NCBI RefSeq assembly: GCF_019880405.1
Contig: NZ_CP082269.1
Span: 2,170,001 to 2,234,000, forward strand
Length of the DNA: 64,000 nt
Reading direction: 5' to 3'
Source of the DNA: Enterobacter sp. C2
GTDB lineage: Bacteria; Pseudomonadota; Gammaproteobacteria; Enterobacterales; Enterobacteriaceae
Both the position numbers and the translations under genes were made by a program. Within the stretch, counting starts at the first letter, position 1. Each line of letters opens with the position of its first letter. Positions 8,286 to 16,727 of this stretch are shown here, piece by piece. Under the pieces are notes generated by a model that had not been told where the DNA came from, ran no database searches, and saw only the letters and a list, made by a program, of their open reading frames with translations.

Positions 8286-9835
8286 TACGCCGTTGCTGGC
8301 TGCTCCAGACGGAACGCCGCGACGAGCTGAGACAGCAGCTGCGCCTGCTCCTCAAGCGATCCCGCCGCCATCGATGAGGCGCTGACCAGCGTGGCGTTCT
8401 GCTGGGTGGTACTGTCCAGCTCGCCAACCGCGCGGGCTATCTGCTCAATACCCCGGCTCTGCTCCTCCGACGCGGAAGAGATCTCACCCATGATATCGTT
8501 GACCCGAGTCACCGCATCCACCACCTGCTCCATGGTCTGTCCCGCTCTGGCCACCAGCTCGCTGCCGGTGCTGATACGTGACACCGACTCGCCGATCAGC
8601 TGCTCGATGTCTTTCGCCGCCTGGGAGCTGCGCTGGGAGAGGCTGCGCACCTCGCTGGCAACCACCGCAAAGCCACGGCCCTGTTCGCCAGCACGGGCGG
8701 CTTCGACCGCCGCGTTCAGCGCCAGAATGTTGGTCTGGAAAGCAATGCTGTTGATCACCGCCGTGATATCGGCAATTTTTTGCGAGCTGGCATGGATATC
8801 GCCCATGGTATTGACCACGTCGCGCATCACGCTGCCGCCCTGGCTGGCGGTGCTGGAGGCCTCGGCAGCCAGTTTGCTGGCATGACGGGCGTTATCGGCG
8901 TTATTTCTCACCGTCGCGGTGAGCTCCTCCATGCTGGCCGCGGTCTGCACTACTGCTGCCGCCTGCTGCTCGGTACGGGAAGAGAGATCGGTGTTGCCGT
9001 CGGCAATTTCGCTGGCGGCGTGGGAGACCTGGGCCACGCTGCTGCGCACCTCGCGGATCATCTCCCGCAGGCGCAGGTTCATCTTCGCCATTGCCCCGGT
9101 GAGCTTGCCTAACTCATCGCCGCCCTGCACCTCAATCACCGAGCTAAGATCGCCGCTGGCGATGCGCTCCGCCAGGGTCAGGTTATGCTGCACCGGCCGG
9201 GTAATCTGGCGGATCACCCACCACGAGACAAGAATGCCAATGAGTATGGCAACGCCGCCAATCACCGCGGTCACGGTGCTGGAGCTATAGGCCAGCTCAT
9301 CGTTATGGGCTTTTACCGAGGCGATAATCAGTTTGATGTCGGCGCTGCTGTTGTCGCCAGCGACCTTAACCCCATCCTCGGCGGCCTGAAGCTGCTGCAT
9401 CTCAGCGCTGCTTGCCAGGGTGCCGGCGGCGCGTAGCGGAGCGAGCGCGGCGTTGGCGCTCTGCATGCCGCTTACGCTGCGCTGAAAGTCGGCAAGATGA
9501 GTTTCAAGGGTGTGAAGCAGCGTCGTCTCGCCATCGGTCCAGTCGAGATTTTTCGCCGAGGCAGTAAGCTCTGCGGCATGGTTCACATAGTTTGCCAGCG
9601 CCTGACCCGATTTTTCATCGCCGCTGTAAAAATATTTCAGGCGATTAATCTTGGCCTGGAACACTTCAATATTGATGTTGTAGATCAGGTTGGTTTTTTC
9701 ATAAACGCTGCGGATCTCTTTAAAACGCATCACGCTGAGGATGGTAGCCACCGCCACCAGCAGCAGAACCAGACCAAACCCCACCGACAGTTTCTTGCTG
9801 ATGGTGATATCGCGTAATCGTCGGTTTAAAAACAT
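8285..9835 (-). CDS. Methyl-accepting chemotaxis protein without NWETF tail
   Basis: A 516-residue chemoreceptor: short cytoplasmic start [19 protein letters not shown]1 about 17-38, a four-helix-type periplasmic ligand domain, TM2 about 188-210 ([19 protein letters not shown]), HAMP linker, then the signalling hairpin with the invariant tip [20 protein letters not shown]. The start at 9835 has AAGGAGAGG at ideal spacing; an in-frame ATG twelve codons upstream lacks it. The C-terminus ends FRLEQPATA, without the NWETF pentapeptide that tethers CheR/CheB, so it likely behaves as a low-abundance receptor dependent on neighbours for adaptation. A FliA-like promoter lies upstream. Ligand unknown. 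Confidence 0.93.
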   Translation of the reverse strand: MFLNRRLRDITISKKLSVGFGLVLLLVAVATILSVMRFKEIRSVYEKTNLIYNINIEVFQAKINRLKYFYSGDEKSGQALANYVNHAAELTASAKNLDWTDGETTLLHTLETHLADFQRSVSGMQSANAALAPLRAAGTLASSAEMQQLQAAEDGVKVAGDNSSADIKLIIASVKAHNDELAYSSSTVTAVIGGVAILIGILVSWWVIRQITRPVQHNLTLAERIASGDLSSVIEVQGGDELGKLTGAMAKMNLRLREMIREVRSSVAQVSHAASEIADGNTDLSSRTEQQAAAVVQTAASMEELTATVRNNADNARHASKLAAEASSTASQGGSVMRDVVNTMGDIHASSQKIADITAVINSIAFQTNILALNAAVEAARAGEQGRGFAVVASEVRSLSQRSSQAAKDIEQLIGESVSRISTGSELVARAGQTMEQVVDAVTRVNDIMGEISSASEEQSRGIEQIARAVGELDSTTQQNATLVSASSMAAGSLEEQAQLLSQLVAAFRLEQPATA

Positions 9836-9886
9836 ACCCTCTCCTTGCCCAAGCAAAATGTTAGCGCCCAACTGCGTATAAAAGGG

Positions 9887-9914
9887 TTATCGGCACTGGA
9901 GAAAGGTAATTAAC
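9887..9914 (-). promoter_or_regulatory. FliA (sigma-28) type promoter of the chemoreceptor gene
   Basis: On the minus strand GCCGATAA, an exact sigma-28 -10 element, occurs at 9894-9887. A weaker TAAT/TTAA -35 candidate lies 14-15 bases upstream. It sits about 50 bp before the start codon, as expected for a class 3 flagellar-regulon gene. Confidence 0.7.
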
Positions 9915-10009
9915 AGGTTTGGCAGGAAGAATGGTAAAAGTGTGATGGAGGTGCTTCCCTGAGGCAAATTCACCAGGGAAGCCGTTATAAGGCGCGATTA
10001 AGAGACGGG

Positions 10010-10681
10010 CTACAGTGCCTCTTTATACTGATGCTGAACAATGTTTACGCCCATATCAATGACACTAATAATTGACTGCTGGCTGGCTTCGCTGTCACCC
10101 CGCTCCAGGGCGTCTAACAGATCGGCATAGTCATGGTGCCCGTTGGCCAGCTCCGCAGAGACAGGATAAAGATGGTTAAAGCACGGGCCGATACGCACCC
10201 ACAGCTGCTCGATCAGGGAGAGCAGCGTAGGCATCTCAGCATACTCGTAAAGGCGAAAGCGAAAGCTTCGGTTAGCCTGTAAGGCCTGCTCTACGTTCGC
10301 GCCCAGTCGGGCTTCGTTAAAGGTTTTAGCCAGCAGCCGCAGCTGGCGAAGTTTTTCATCGGTCATTTTGCTACAGGCGGCACTGACGGCCATCGATTCC
10401 AGCCGCTTACGGATTTCAGTTATTTCACGATGGGTTTGCTGGCTCACTTCGGGAACCAGAAAGGCCTGGGCGGGAGTAGCATGTAACGCACCCGCAGAGA
10501 CTAAACGTAATAGTGCCTCGCGTACCGGTGTAATACTGGTTCCGAGCTGGTCGGCAATCTCCTTGGTAATCAGGCGTGCACCGGGCTTGAGCGCCCCGAC
10601 GATTAACGCGTTTTTTAAACTTACTTCAACCTGCTGAGTGAGGCTCAGACGCTGCGCCTTTTCCAAATCAAGCATATTCAT
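10010..10681 (-). CDS. mcbR: GntR-family (FadR/FCD subfamily) regulator McbR
   Basis: A 223-residue regulator: an N-terminal winged helix (about 10-75; ITKEIADQLGTSITPVREALLRL is the recognition region) and an all-helical FCD ligand domain (about 85-215). Length and neighbours (curA on one side, pqqU beyond the chemoreceptor on the other) match K-12 McbR/YncC, which controls colanic acid and biofilm-related genes via mcbA. In K-12 mcbR lies next to yncD; here the chemoreceptor gene has been inserted between them. The start is the ATG at 10681; a second Met two codons later is possible. Confidence 0.9.
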   Translation of the reverse strand: MNMLDLEKAQRLSLTQQVEVSLKNALIVGALKPGARLITKEIADQLGTSITPVREALLRLVSAGALHATPAQAFLVPEVSQQTHREITEIRKRLESMAVSAACSKMTDEKLRQLRLLAKTFNEARLGANVEQALQANRSFRFRLYEYAEMPTLLSLIEQLWVRIGPCFNHLYPVSAELANGHHDYADLLDALERGDSEASQQSIISVIDMGVNIVQHQYKEAL

Positions 10682-10928
10682 GTCCTGTCGAATACTTATT
10701 ACTTTTCACCTATTCATGTGACTAATCGCACACGAACCATAAGATATAGTAGGTAGAGAGTTGCCTGGTATTGGATTAACGCAAATCGTTAGAACTAAAA
10801 GTTATTTATTATGCAGATTAATATACACCAACGGAACATACCGCTCCGCTGGTGTAGCTATGCTTAATTAAAGACAACATTTTGTAAAATTGCATGATTT
10901 TTTATGCAATTTTTTATTGGCGCCTAAT

Positions 10929-11966
10929 TTACTGGTCCGTGGATACGCGAATAACCAGTTTGCCAAAGTTCTTGCCTTCCAGCAGGCCGATAAAGGCTTC
11001 CGGTGCATTTTCCAGGCCATCAACAATCTGCTCGCGATAGTGAATTTTGCCTTCCTGGACCCATCTACCCATCTCCTGCTGAAACTCGTCGATGCGGTGA
11101 CCGTAATCCTGAGTAATGATAAAGCCCTGCATCCGGATACGCTTTTTCAAAATCGTGCCCATCAGCAGCGGCAGGCGATCCGGCCCCGGCGGCAGATCGG
11201 TGGCGTTGTAGCCGCTGATCAGGCCACACACCGGTACGCGGGCACCGGTATTCAGCAGCGGCAGCACCGCATCAAATACCTTGCCACCAACGTTTTCATA
11301 ATAGACATCAATCCCCTGTGGACAGGCATTTTTTAGCTGTTCAGCAAAGTCATCGGCGTGGTGATCGATACAGGCGTCAAAGCCCAGCTTTTCGACGGCG
11401 TGACGGCACTTCTCTGCCCCACCGGCGACGCCTACCACCCGCAGGCCTTTAATCTTACCAATCTGACCGACCGTTGCCCCAACCGGGCCCGTTGCCGCCG
11501 CGACCACCAGCGTCTCCCCCTCTTTGGGCTGACCAATGTCCAGCAGCCCCATATAGGCGGTAAAGCCAGGCATCCCCAGCACGCCCAGCGCCCAGGACGG
11601 GTGCTCGAGGCTCTTGTCGAGCTTAACCAGCCCCTCACCGTTAGAGATGGCATACGTCTGCCAGCCGTCGTAGCCCAGCACCCAGTCACCTTCGGCATAG
11701 TCCGGATGCTGCGAGGTGACCACCTGGCTCACCGTACCGCCGCACATGACGTCGCCGATATTCACCGGATCGGCATAGGAGGGTTCATCGCTCATTCGAC
11801 CGCGCATATACGGATCGAGAGAGAGATAGACGGTGCGCAGCAGCAGCTGGCCGGATGTTGGCGTGGGGATCTCGCTCTCTTCGAGACGAAAGTTTTCAGC
11901 AACTGGCGCGCCTTTCGGGCGGGAAGCCAGCAGCCACTGGCGGTTACGCTGTTGTTCTTGACTCAC
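10929..11966 (-). CDS. curA: NADPH-dependent curcumin reductase CurA (MDR family)
   Basis: A 345-residue zinc-independent medium-chain reductase. The N-terminal GroES-like domain has LSLDPYMRGRMSDEPSY; the Rossmann domain has VVAAATGPVGATVGQIGKIK, and YYENVGGKVFDAVLP is typical of leukotriene B4 12-hydroxydehydrogenase-like enzymes. It reduces activated C=C bonds of curcumin and related enones with NADPH. Length equals E. coli CurA (YncB). It is divergent from mnaT. The 247-bp gap to mcbR holds a small hairpin-like stretch near 10831-10860 but no gene. Confidence 0.94.
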   Translation of the reverse strand: MSQEQQRNRQWLLASRPKGAPVAENFRLEESEIPTPTSGQLLLRTVYLSLDPYMRGRMSDEPSYADPVNIGDVMCGGTVSQVVTSQHPDYAEGDWVLGYDGWQTYAISNGEGLVKLDKSLEHPSWALGVLGMPGFTAYMGLLDIGQPKEGETLVVAAATGPVGATVGQIGKIKGLRVVGVAGGAEKCRHAVEKLGFDACIDHHADDFAEQLKNACPQGIDVYYENVGGKVFDAVLPLLNTGARVPVCGLISGYNATDLPPGPDRLPLLMGTILKKRIRMQGFIITQDYGHRIDEFQQEMGRWVQEGKIHYREQIVDGLENAPEAFIGLLEGKNFGKLVIRVSTDQ

Positions 11967-12143
11967 AATAGTCTCCTTCGACGGTTAAACATCCTTTCAG
12001 CGTAGCGCCTTACGCCTCTCTTTGCTTTGCAATCTGCGTCATCCTCACTTGAAGCGAAACAGCAGCGGCAAAGCGTTGATTTATCGCGGCTGTAATAGTA
12101 TTCATAACAGACTATCCCGTGCATATTCTCTGAGGTTTTAAGC

Positions 12144-12662
12144 ATGACTATCCGCTACGCGGGCAAAGACGACTGCGCCGCCATTGCCACGATCTATAAC
12201 CACGCCGTACTGCATACCGCCGCTATCTGGAACGATCAGACCGTTGATGCTGATAACCGCATCGCCTGGTTTGAGGCGCGCACCCTGATGGGGTATCCGG
12301 TGCTGGTCAGCGAAGAGAATGGCGCGATCACCGGCTATGCAGCTTTCGGCGACTGGCGCGCTTTCGACGGTTTCCGCCATACGGTAGAGCACTCGGTATA
12401 TGTGCACCCGGATCATCAGGGTAAAGGTCTGGGCCAGGCGCTGATGGTCAGGCTGATTGAGGAGGCAAAACGCATCGGCAAGCACGTGATGATCGCCGGA
12501 ATTGAGTCGCAGAATGCGGCCTCTATTCACCTGCATGAGAAGCTGGGTTTTATCACCACCGCGCAGATGCCGCAGGTGGGCACCAAGTTTGGCCGCTGGC
12601 TGGATCTCACCTTTATGCAGCTGCAGCTGGATAACCGCAGCGAACCGGATGCTATCGCATGA
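12144..12662 (+). CDS. mnaT: L-amino acid N-acyltransferase MnaT (YncA; methionine sulfone/sulfoximine)
   Basis: A 172-residue GNAT acetyltransferase, the same length as E. coli MnaT. Motif A is VEHSVYVHPDHQGKGLGQAL, with the acetyl-CoA pyrophosphate loop Q/R-x-x-G-x-G/A; WNDQTVDADNRIAWFEAR near the N-terminus is diagnostic of the PAT/YncA group that acetylates methionine analogues and phosphinothricin-like compounds. The stop overlaps the ydcZ start (ATGA), so the two are translationally coupled. Confidence 0.93.
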   Translation: MTIRYAGKDDCAAIATIYNHAVLHTAAIWNDQTVDADNRIAWFEARTLMGYPVLVSEENGAITGYAAFGDWRAFDGFRHTVEHSVYVHPDHQGKGLGQALMVRLIEEAKRIGKHVMIAGIESQNAASIHLHEKLGFITTAQMPQVGTKFGRWLDLTFMQLQLDNRSEPDAIA

Positions 12663-13108
12663 ACCAGTCGCTGACCCTGCTGTTCCTGGCGGCGGCGGGT
12701 ATCGGGCTGGTGGTACAAAATACGCTGATGGTGCGGATCACCCAGTCCTCCTCCACCGTGTTGATCGCCATGCTGCTCAACTCGCTGGTGGGTATTGTGC
12801 TGTTTGTTTCGATTCTGCTGATGAAGTATGGCCTGGCCGGCTTTAGCGAACTGGCGGCAACGGTACGCTGGTGGACGCTGATCCCCGGCCTGCTTGGGTC
12901 ATTTTTTGTCTTTGCCAGCATCAGCGGATATCAATACGTTGGCGCGGCCACCACTATCGCGGTGCTGGTAGCGAGCCAGCTGATCGGCGGACTGGTGATG
13001 GACCTGGTCAAAAGCCATGGCGTGCCATGGCGGGCGCTGGTGGGCCCGGTATGCGGAGCGGTATTGCTGGTGATTGGTGCGTGGCTAGTGGCAAGACGCC
13101 AATGGTAG
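12659..13108 (+). CDS. ydcZ: YdcZ, DMT-superfamily small inner-membrane protein (DUF606)
   Basis: A 149-residue, five-helix hydrophobic protein of the DUF606/EamA-edd type, with TM segments near 5-25, 35-55, 68-90, 95-113 and 123-143. The ATG overlaps the mnaT stop by four bases. These short DMT proteins are thought to form dimeric transporters; no substrate is established. Position and size match K-12 ydcZ. Confidence 0.88.
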   Translation: MNQSLTLLFLAAAGIGLVVQNTLMVRITQSSSTVLIAMLLNSLVGIVLFVSILLMKYGLAGFSELAATVRWWTLIPGLLGSFFVFASISGYQYVGAATTIAVLVASQLIGGLVMDLVKSHGVPWRALVGPVCGAVLLVIGAWLVARRQW

Positions 13109-13115
13109 GCGAATT

Positions 13116-13202
13116 GCCCGGCAGTCCGGACAGCTACGCTTACCGGGCCTACAAATTACACCGTGCTTACGTAGGCCGGGCAAGCGTTAGCGCCGCCCGG
13201 CG
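13116..13202. repeat. REP/BIME-type palindromic element between ydcZ and ydcY
   Basis: Two inverted units, GCCCGGCAGTCCGGAC...CTTACCGGGCCTAC and GTAGGCCGGGCAAGC...GCCGCCCGGC, are arranged head to head between convergent genes. This is the usual form of an enterobacterial BIME, which stabilises mRNA ends and binds gyrase or IHF in some cases. Confidence 0.8.
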
Positions 13203-13213
13203 TTCACAGTGGT

Positions 13214-13447
13214 TTAAAGGATAGTCCCGTTTTTGGTGAGCTGTTCGCGGCGCGCCTCCATCTCTTCCTGATGGTGCCGTCCATTATGGGCGATGGCGTT
13301 ACGCAGGCGCTGCTGCTGGGTATAACGATCTTCCCGGCTCAGCTCTGCGTCATTGCTGAGTTCGACCAGCAGCTCATTCATATGCGCAATCACACTCTCC
13401 TTGATAGTGGCATCCACGCGCGTGACCACCTCTTCCAAATGCGACAT
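13214..13447 (-). CDS. ydcY: YdcY family protein (DUF2526)
   Basis: A 77-residue, soluble, mostly helical and acidic protein (MSHLEEVVTRVDATIKESVI, then LSREDRYTQQQRLR) identical in length to K-12 YdcY. A Shine-Dalgarno GGAGA lies just before the ATG. No function is established for the family. In K-12 it is next to ortT; here an 8.4-kb insertion separates them. Confidence 0.9.
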   Translation of the reverse strand: MSHLEEVVTRVDATIKESVIAHMNELLVELSNDAELSREDRYTQQQRLRNAIAHNGRHHQEEMEARREQLTKNGTIL

Positions 13448-13464
13448 ATCCTCTCCTGTGTCTG

Positions 13465-15078
13465 TTAATTCAGTTTAGCTTTTGAGAAATCACTGCCCAT
13501 CAGGCTAACGCTATACCCGGTTACGTTGCTGCGGGTGGCATAGAAGGTTTTACCGTTCGCCAGCGCAATCCACGGGGCCTGCTGGTAGAACACCTCCTGC
13601 GCCTGAGCGTAGAGCTTAGCGCGATCTTCCGGTACGGAGGTCAGCTTCGCCTTTTTCACCAGCCCGTTATAGGTTTTATCACACCAGCGGGCGGCGTTGG
13701 AGCCAGTTTCAATGCTATCACAGCCCAGCAGCACGTCGGCAAAGTTGTCTGGATCGCCGTTGTCGGACATCCAGCCAAACAGCGCGCTGTCATGCTCGCC
13801 TTTGCGCATGCCAGAGAGGTATTCGCCCCACTCATAGGAGACAATCTTCGCCTTCACGCCCACCTTCGCCCAGTCGCTCTGGATCATCTCCGCAATACGC
13901 TTAGAGTTCGGGTTATAAGGACGCTGTACCGGCATTGACCACAGCGTGACTTCAGCGCCGTTCTCCAGACCGGCCTGCTTCAGCAGCGCCTTGGCTTTTT
14001 CCGGATCGTAAGCGTAATCCTTGAGGTCTTTATTAAAGCCGAGCATGTTCGGTGGCAGCGGCGATTTAGCTACCGTACCGGATCCCAGGAAGACGGCGTT
14101 AACAATGGCCTTTTTATCCGTGGCATAGTTCAACGCCTGGCGCACCAGCACGTTATCAAACGGTTTCTTCTCGGTATTGAACGCCAGATAGCCGACGTTA
14201 AGCGCATCTACCGAGTGCAACGCCAGATCTTTGTTCTTTTTGATCACGTCGAACTGCACCGGAGACGGCGCGGGAATAATCTGGCACTCGTTAGTTTGCA
14301 GTTTTGCCAGACGCGTCTCAACGTTCGGGGTGATAGAGAAGATCAGGTGCTTGGTCGGCACCTCACCGTCCCAGTAGTTCGGGTTAGCAATATAACGGAT
14401 CAGCGCGTCACGCTTATACTGCTGCAGCGCATATGGCCCGGTACCGATTGGCCAGGTATCGACGTTCTCAGGCGTGCCCTTTTTCAGCATGGCATCCGCG
14501 TACTCCGCCGAGAGAATAGAGGCAAAATCCATGCCCCAGTCGGCGAGGAATGCAGCGTTCGGCTCGTTCAGGACGAACTGTACATGATAATCATCGACCT
14601 TTTTGACCTCTTTGATCAGCTTGTCGAGGCCGACGTCGTTGAAGTACTCATAGTTACCCTGAGAGACGTTGTGATACGGGTGGTTAGCATCTTTCTGACG
14701 CATGACCGAGAAGATCACATCATCGGCATTAAAGTCGCGGGTCGGCTTGAAGTATTTATTGCTGTTGAATTTCACGCCCTGGCGCAGGGTAAAGGTGTAG
14801 GTCTTACCGTCCGGGGAGATCGTCCAGCTGGTCGCCAGCGACGGCACCGGGGTATTTTTCACCGGGTCGAAGTTGATCAGGCGGTTATACAGCGTCTGGG
14901 AGCTGGCGACAAAGCTTGGGCCAGAGCTGGCGATCTGCGGGTTGAAGGATTCCGGAGAGGCTTCAGAGCAGTAAATAAGGGTATCGTTGGCCGCCGCCCA
15001 TGCCGCGCTTGCCGGCAGAAGCGTGCTGAGCGCCAGCGCGAGCAGCGTTTTGCCTGTAGACAGTTTTCCTGAAAACAT
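13465..15078 (-). CDS. Orphan DppA-like periplasmic peptide-binding protein (SBP_bac_5)
   Basis: A 537-residue solute-binding protein. A Sec signal peptide (about 1-29, ending ASAAWA) precedes a DppA-like sequence: LIYCSEASPESFNPQ, FSITPNVETRLAKLQTNEC, MPVQRPYNPNSKRIAEMIQ. Four cysteines sit where DppA has its disulfides (IYCSE, NECQII, GCDSIE, RWCDK). No dppBCDF permease or ATPase genes adjoin it, so it presumably shares the chromosomal dipeptide transporter. It ends only 17 bp upstream of ydcY and is divergent from srfA. A second DppA-like gene occurs 25 kb away; the two are clearly different proteins. Confidence 0.9.
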   Translation of the reverse strand: MFSGKLSTGKTLLALALSTLLPASAAWAAANDTLIYCSEASPESFNPQIASSGPSFVASSQTLYNRLINFDPVKNTPVPSLATSWTISPDGKTYTFTLRQGVKFNSNKYFKPTRDFNADDVIFSVMRQKDANHPYHNVSQGNYEYFNDVGLDKLIKEVKKVDDYHVQFVLNEPNAAFLADWGMDFASILSAEYADAMLKKGTPENVDTWPIGTGPYALQQYKRDALIRYIANPNYWDGEVPTKHLIFSITPNVETRLAKLQTNECQIIPAPSPVQFDVIKKNKDLALHSVDALNVGYLAFNTEKKPFDNVLVRQALNYATDKKAIVNAVFLGSGTVAKSPLPPNMLGFNKDLKDYAYDPEKAKALLKQAGLENGAEVTLWSMPVQRPYNPNSKRIAEMIQSDWAKVGVKAKIVSYEWGEYLSGMRKGEHDSALFGWMSDNGDPDNFADVLLGCDSIETGSNAARWCDKTYNGLVKKAKLTSVPEDRAKLYAQAQEVFYQQAPWIALANGKTFYATRSNVTGYSVSLMGSDFSKAKLN

Positions 15079-15355
15079 AATTAAAACCTTATTATTTTAT
15101 TAAAACGTGATCTCAGCATAGCAGTGAAATTCTGGCAAATAACGAATCACTATCAGGTTATGCCAAAGCAGCTGATTTTGCTGATTTCTTCGCCTTTGCC
15201 CACTATTTAGTTTGCCTTAAGTTATTCCGGAAACGTCAAGCAAAAAGCGCCTGCGCAATGCCACGAGAATTCACTGCTTTTAGCCTCTCTTCCACCGTTT
15301 GCTTGCTATTACATCTCGTAAAGTAGAGGCGTGAAGAAGTCTATGGGATGAAAAC

Positions 15356-16723
15356 GTGGCAAAAACTCTCTTGCGCAGCGGCGATCTGGATGATTTTCAG
15401 GCCGTTGGCGGCGGCGGCCAGGCCGTCTTTGATTCGGCATTGCAAATTCGTGAAGCGTTACGTCTGCGTAAGCAGCAGGCGATGGTGGACTGCCTCGCCA
15501 TACCGCAGATTAACGATGACGGCGATCGCGTGGACTGGTACTCACCGATCGAAGGCCGGGCGGTAAGCTGGAAGGCAGCGGACGACGAGTCCCGCTTCCG
15601 CGCCCTGCGTTTTCTGGAAAGCACACTCGACAGCGCCGCAGCCCTGAGCCGGAAAAGTCTACAGTCGCCGAAAACCGCTCAGCAGCTCTTTGGCTCGCTG
15701 CTGGCGAAAGCGCTGCAGTTTCCCGGCGTGAACCACGTATTCCTGGTGGATGGCAAACCGGTTATTACCTTCTGGGGCTTTGTTGACCTTAACGAGAGCG
15801 CCCGCGAGGATGTGCTCGCCTGCCTGCGGGAAGAGGAGCCGCCTGCCCCGATCATCGAGATGCCGGAAGAGAGCGACGCTGAAGAGGACGTCCCTGCCGT
15901 GGCGACCTTCAGCAAAGCCGATGAACCGCTGCTGGCCGCTGTGCCGGAGATTACCTCCCAGCAGCCTCCAGAACCTCCGCAGCCTGAACCCCAGCCCGCG
16001 CCGGTTGTGCCCCCTGCCGCCGTTGCCGCTGCGCCTGCCCCTACCACTAAGCGCCGCTATGGCCTGTGGGCCCTGCCGGTGGCCGCCGTGGTGGTCGCCG
16101 CCGTTGCTGCCCCGCTGCTGTGGCCGCATCAGTCCGCAGAGCATGCCTCAACGCCCGCCCTCAAAACAGCTGCCGCGCCCGCTGCTCCGCAAACCATTGC
16201 GCCTGCTCCGGTCGAGGCTGAGCCTGCACCGGTGCTTACGGCCTCGCTGCCGTTGCATCAGGCAGAAGTGGTGGCAGCCAAAGCAGCGCCTGCCCCGGTG
16301 GTGGAAAAAACCAGCGAGCCGACTATCACCGCCATCCCGAAAGATGCGCTGGTGATGGATGCCAACCAGGTTAAAGCGGGCAGCACCCGTTTTCTCAACG
16401 GCAACTGGCGCGTGATACTGGATATCAAAGATGAAGTGACCGGCAAGCCGCCTACGCTGCGCTTCCAGATCCAGAACAATAAAGGTACCGCCCGCCTGGT
16501 GCAGGGTAATAATATTGTCTGCCGGTCCGAGATCTTCTCTGGCCTGCACGACACCGGCGTACTGATGATCAAAAGCCGCGGTCACGCGCGCTGCAGCGAC
16601 GGCACTCGCTACCCGATGCCGGAGATCTCCTGCACCGCAGGCACCAGCGACGTTGCCCAGTGCAGCGCCCGGTATGATGCCAAAACCATTGTCCCGTTGA
16701 CGTTCAGAAAAACAGGTTCCTGA
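15356..16723 (+). CDS. srfA: SrfA family protein (membrane-anchored, first gene of srfABC)
   Basis: A 455-residue protein with a GTG start. An acidic/amphipathic cytoplasmic domain (about 1-185, with GVNHVFLVDGKPVITFWGF) leads into a proline-rich linker (about 200-225), a single membrane span (about 234-255, WALPVAAVVVAAVAAPLLW), an Ala/Pro-rich spacer and a C-terminal domain (about 330-455) with four cysteines (VCRSE, ARCSD, ISCTA, AQCSA), probably disulfide-bonded in the periplasm. It is followed after four bases by srfB and then srfC, the same trio as the Salmonella SsrB-associated srfABC genes. Its biochemical role is not known. Confidence 0.85.
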   Translation: MAKTLLRSGDLDDFQAVGGGGQAVFDSALQIREALRLRKQQAMVDCLAIPQINDDGDRVDWYSPIEGRAVSWKAADDESRFRALRFLESTLDSAAALSRKSLQSPKTAQQLFGSLLAKALQFPGVNHVFLVDGKPVITFWGFVDLNESAREDVLACLREEEPPAPIIEMPEESDAEEDVPAVATFSKADEPLLAAVPEITSQQPPEPPQPEPQPAPVVPPAAVAAAPAPTTKRRYGLWALPVAAVVVAAVAAPLLWPHQSAEHASTPALKTAAAPAAPQTIAPAPVEAEPAPVLTASLPLHQAEVVAAKAAPAPVVEKTSEPTITAIPKDALVMDANQVKAGSTRFLNGNWRVILDIKDEVTGKPPTLRFQIQNNKGTARLVQGNNIVCRSEIFSGLHDTGVLMIKSRGHARCSDGTRYPMPEISCTAGTSDVAQCSARYDAKTIVPLTFRKTGS

Positions 16724-16727
16724 TTTT

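Noticed and set aside
11963-12145. Possible 60-residue gene between curA and mnaT
   Set aside because: It overlaps the curA start region, has a Cys/Arg-rich composition typical of non-coding frames and no ribosome site; this interval is the divergent promoter region.
13116-13202. CRISPR-like short repeats
   Set aside because: The repeats form one inverted pair of REP units, not regularly spaced direct repeats with spacers.
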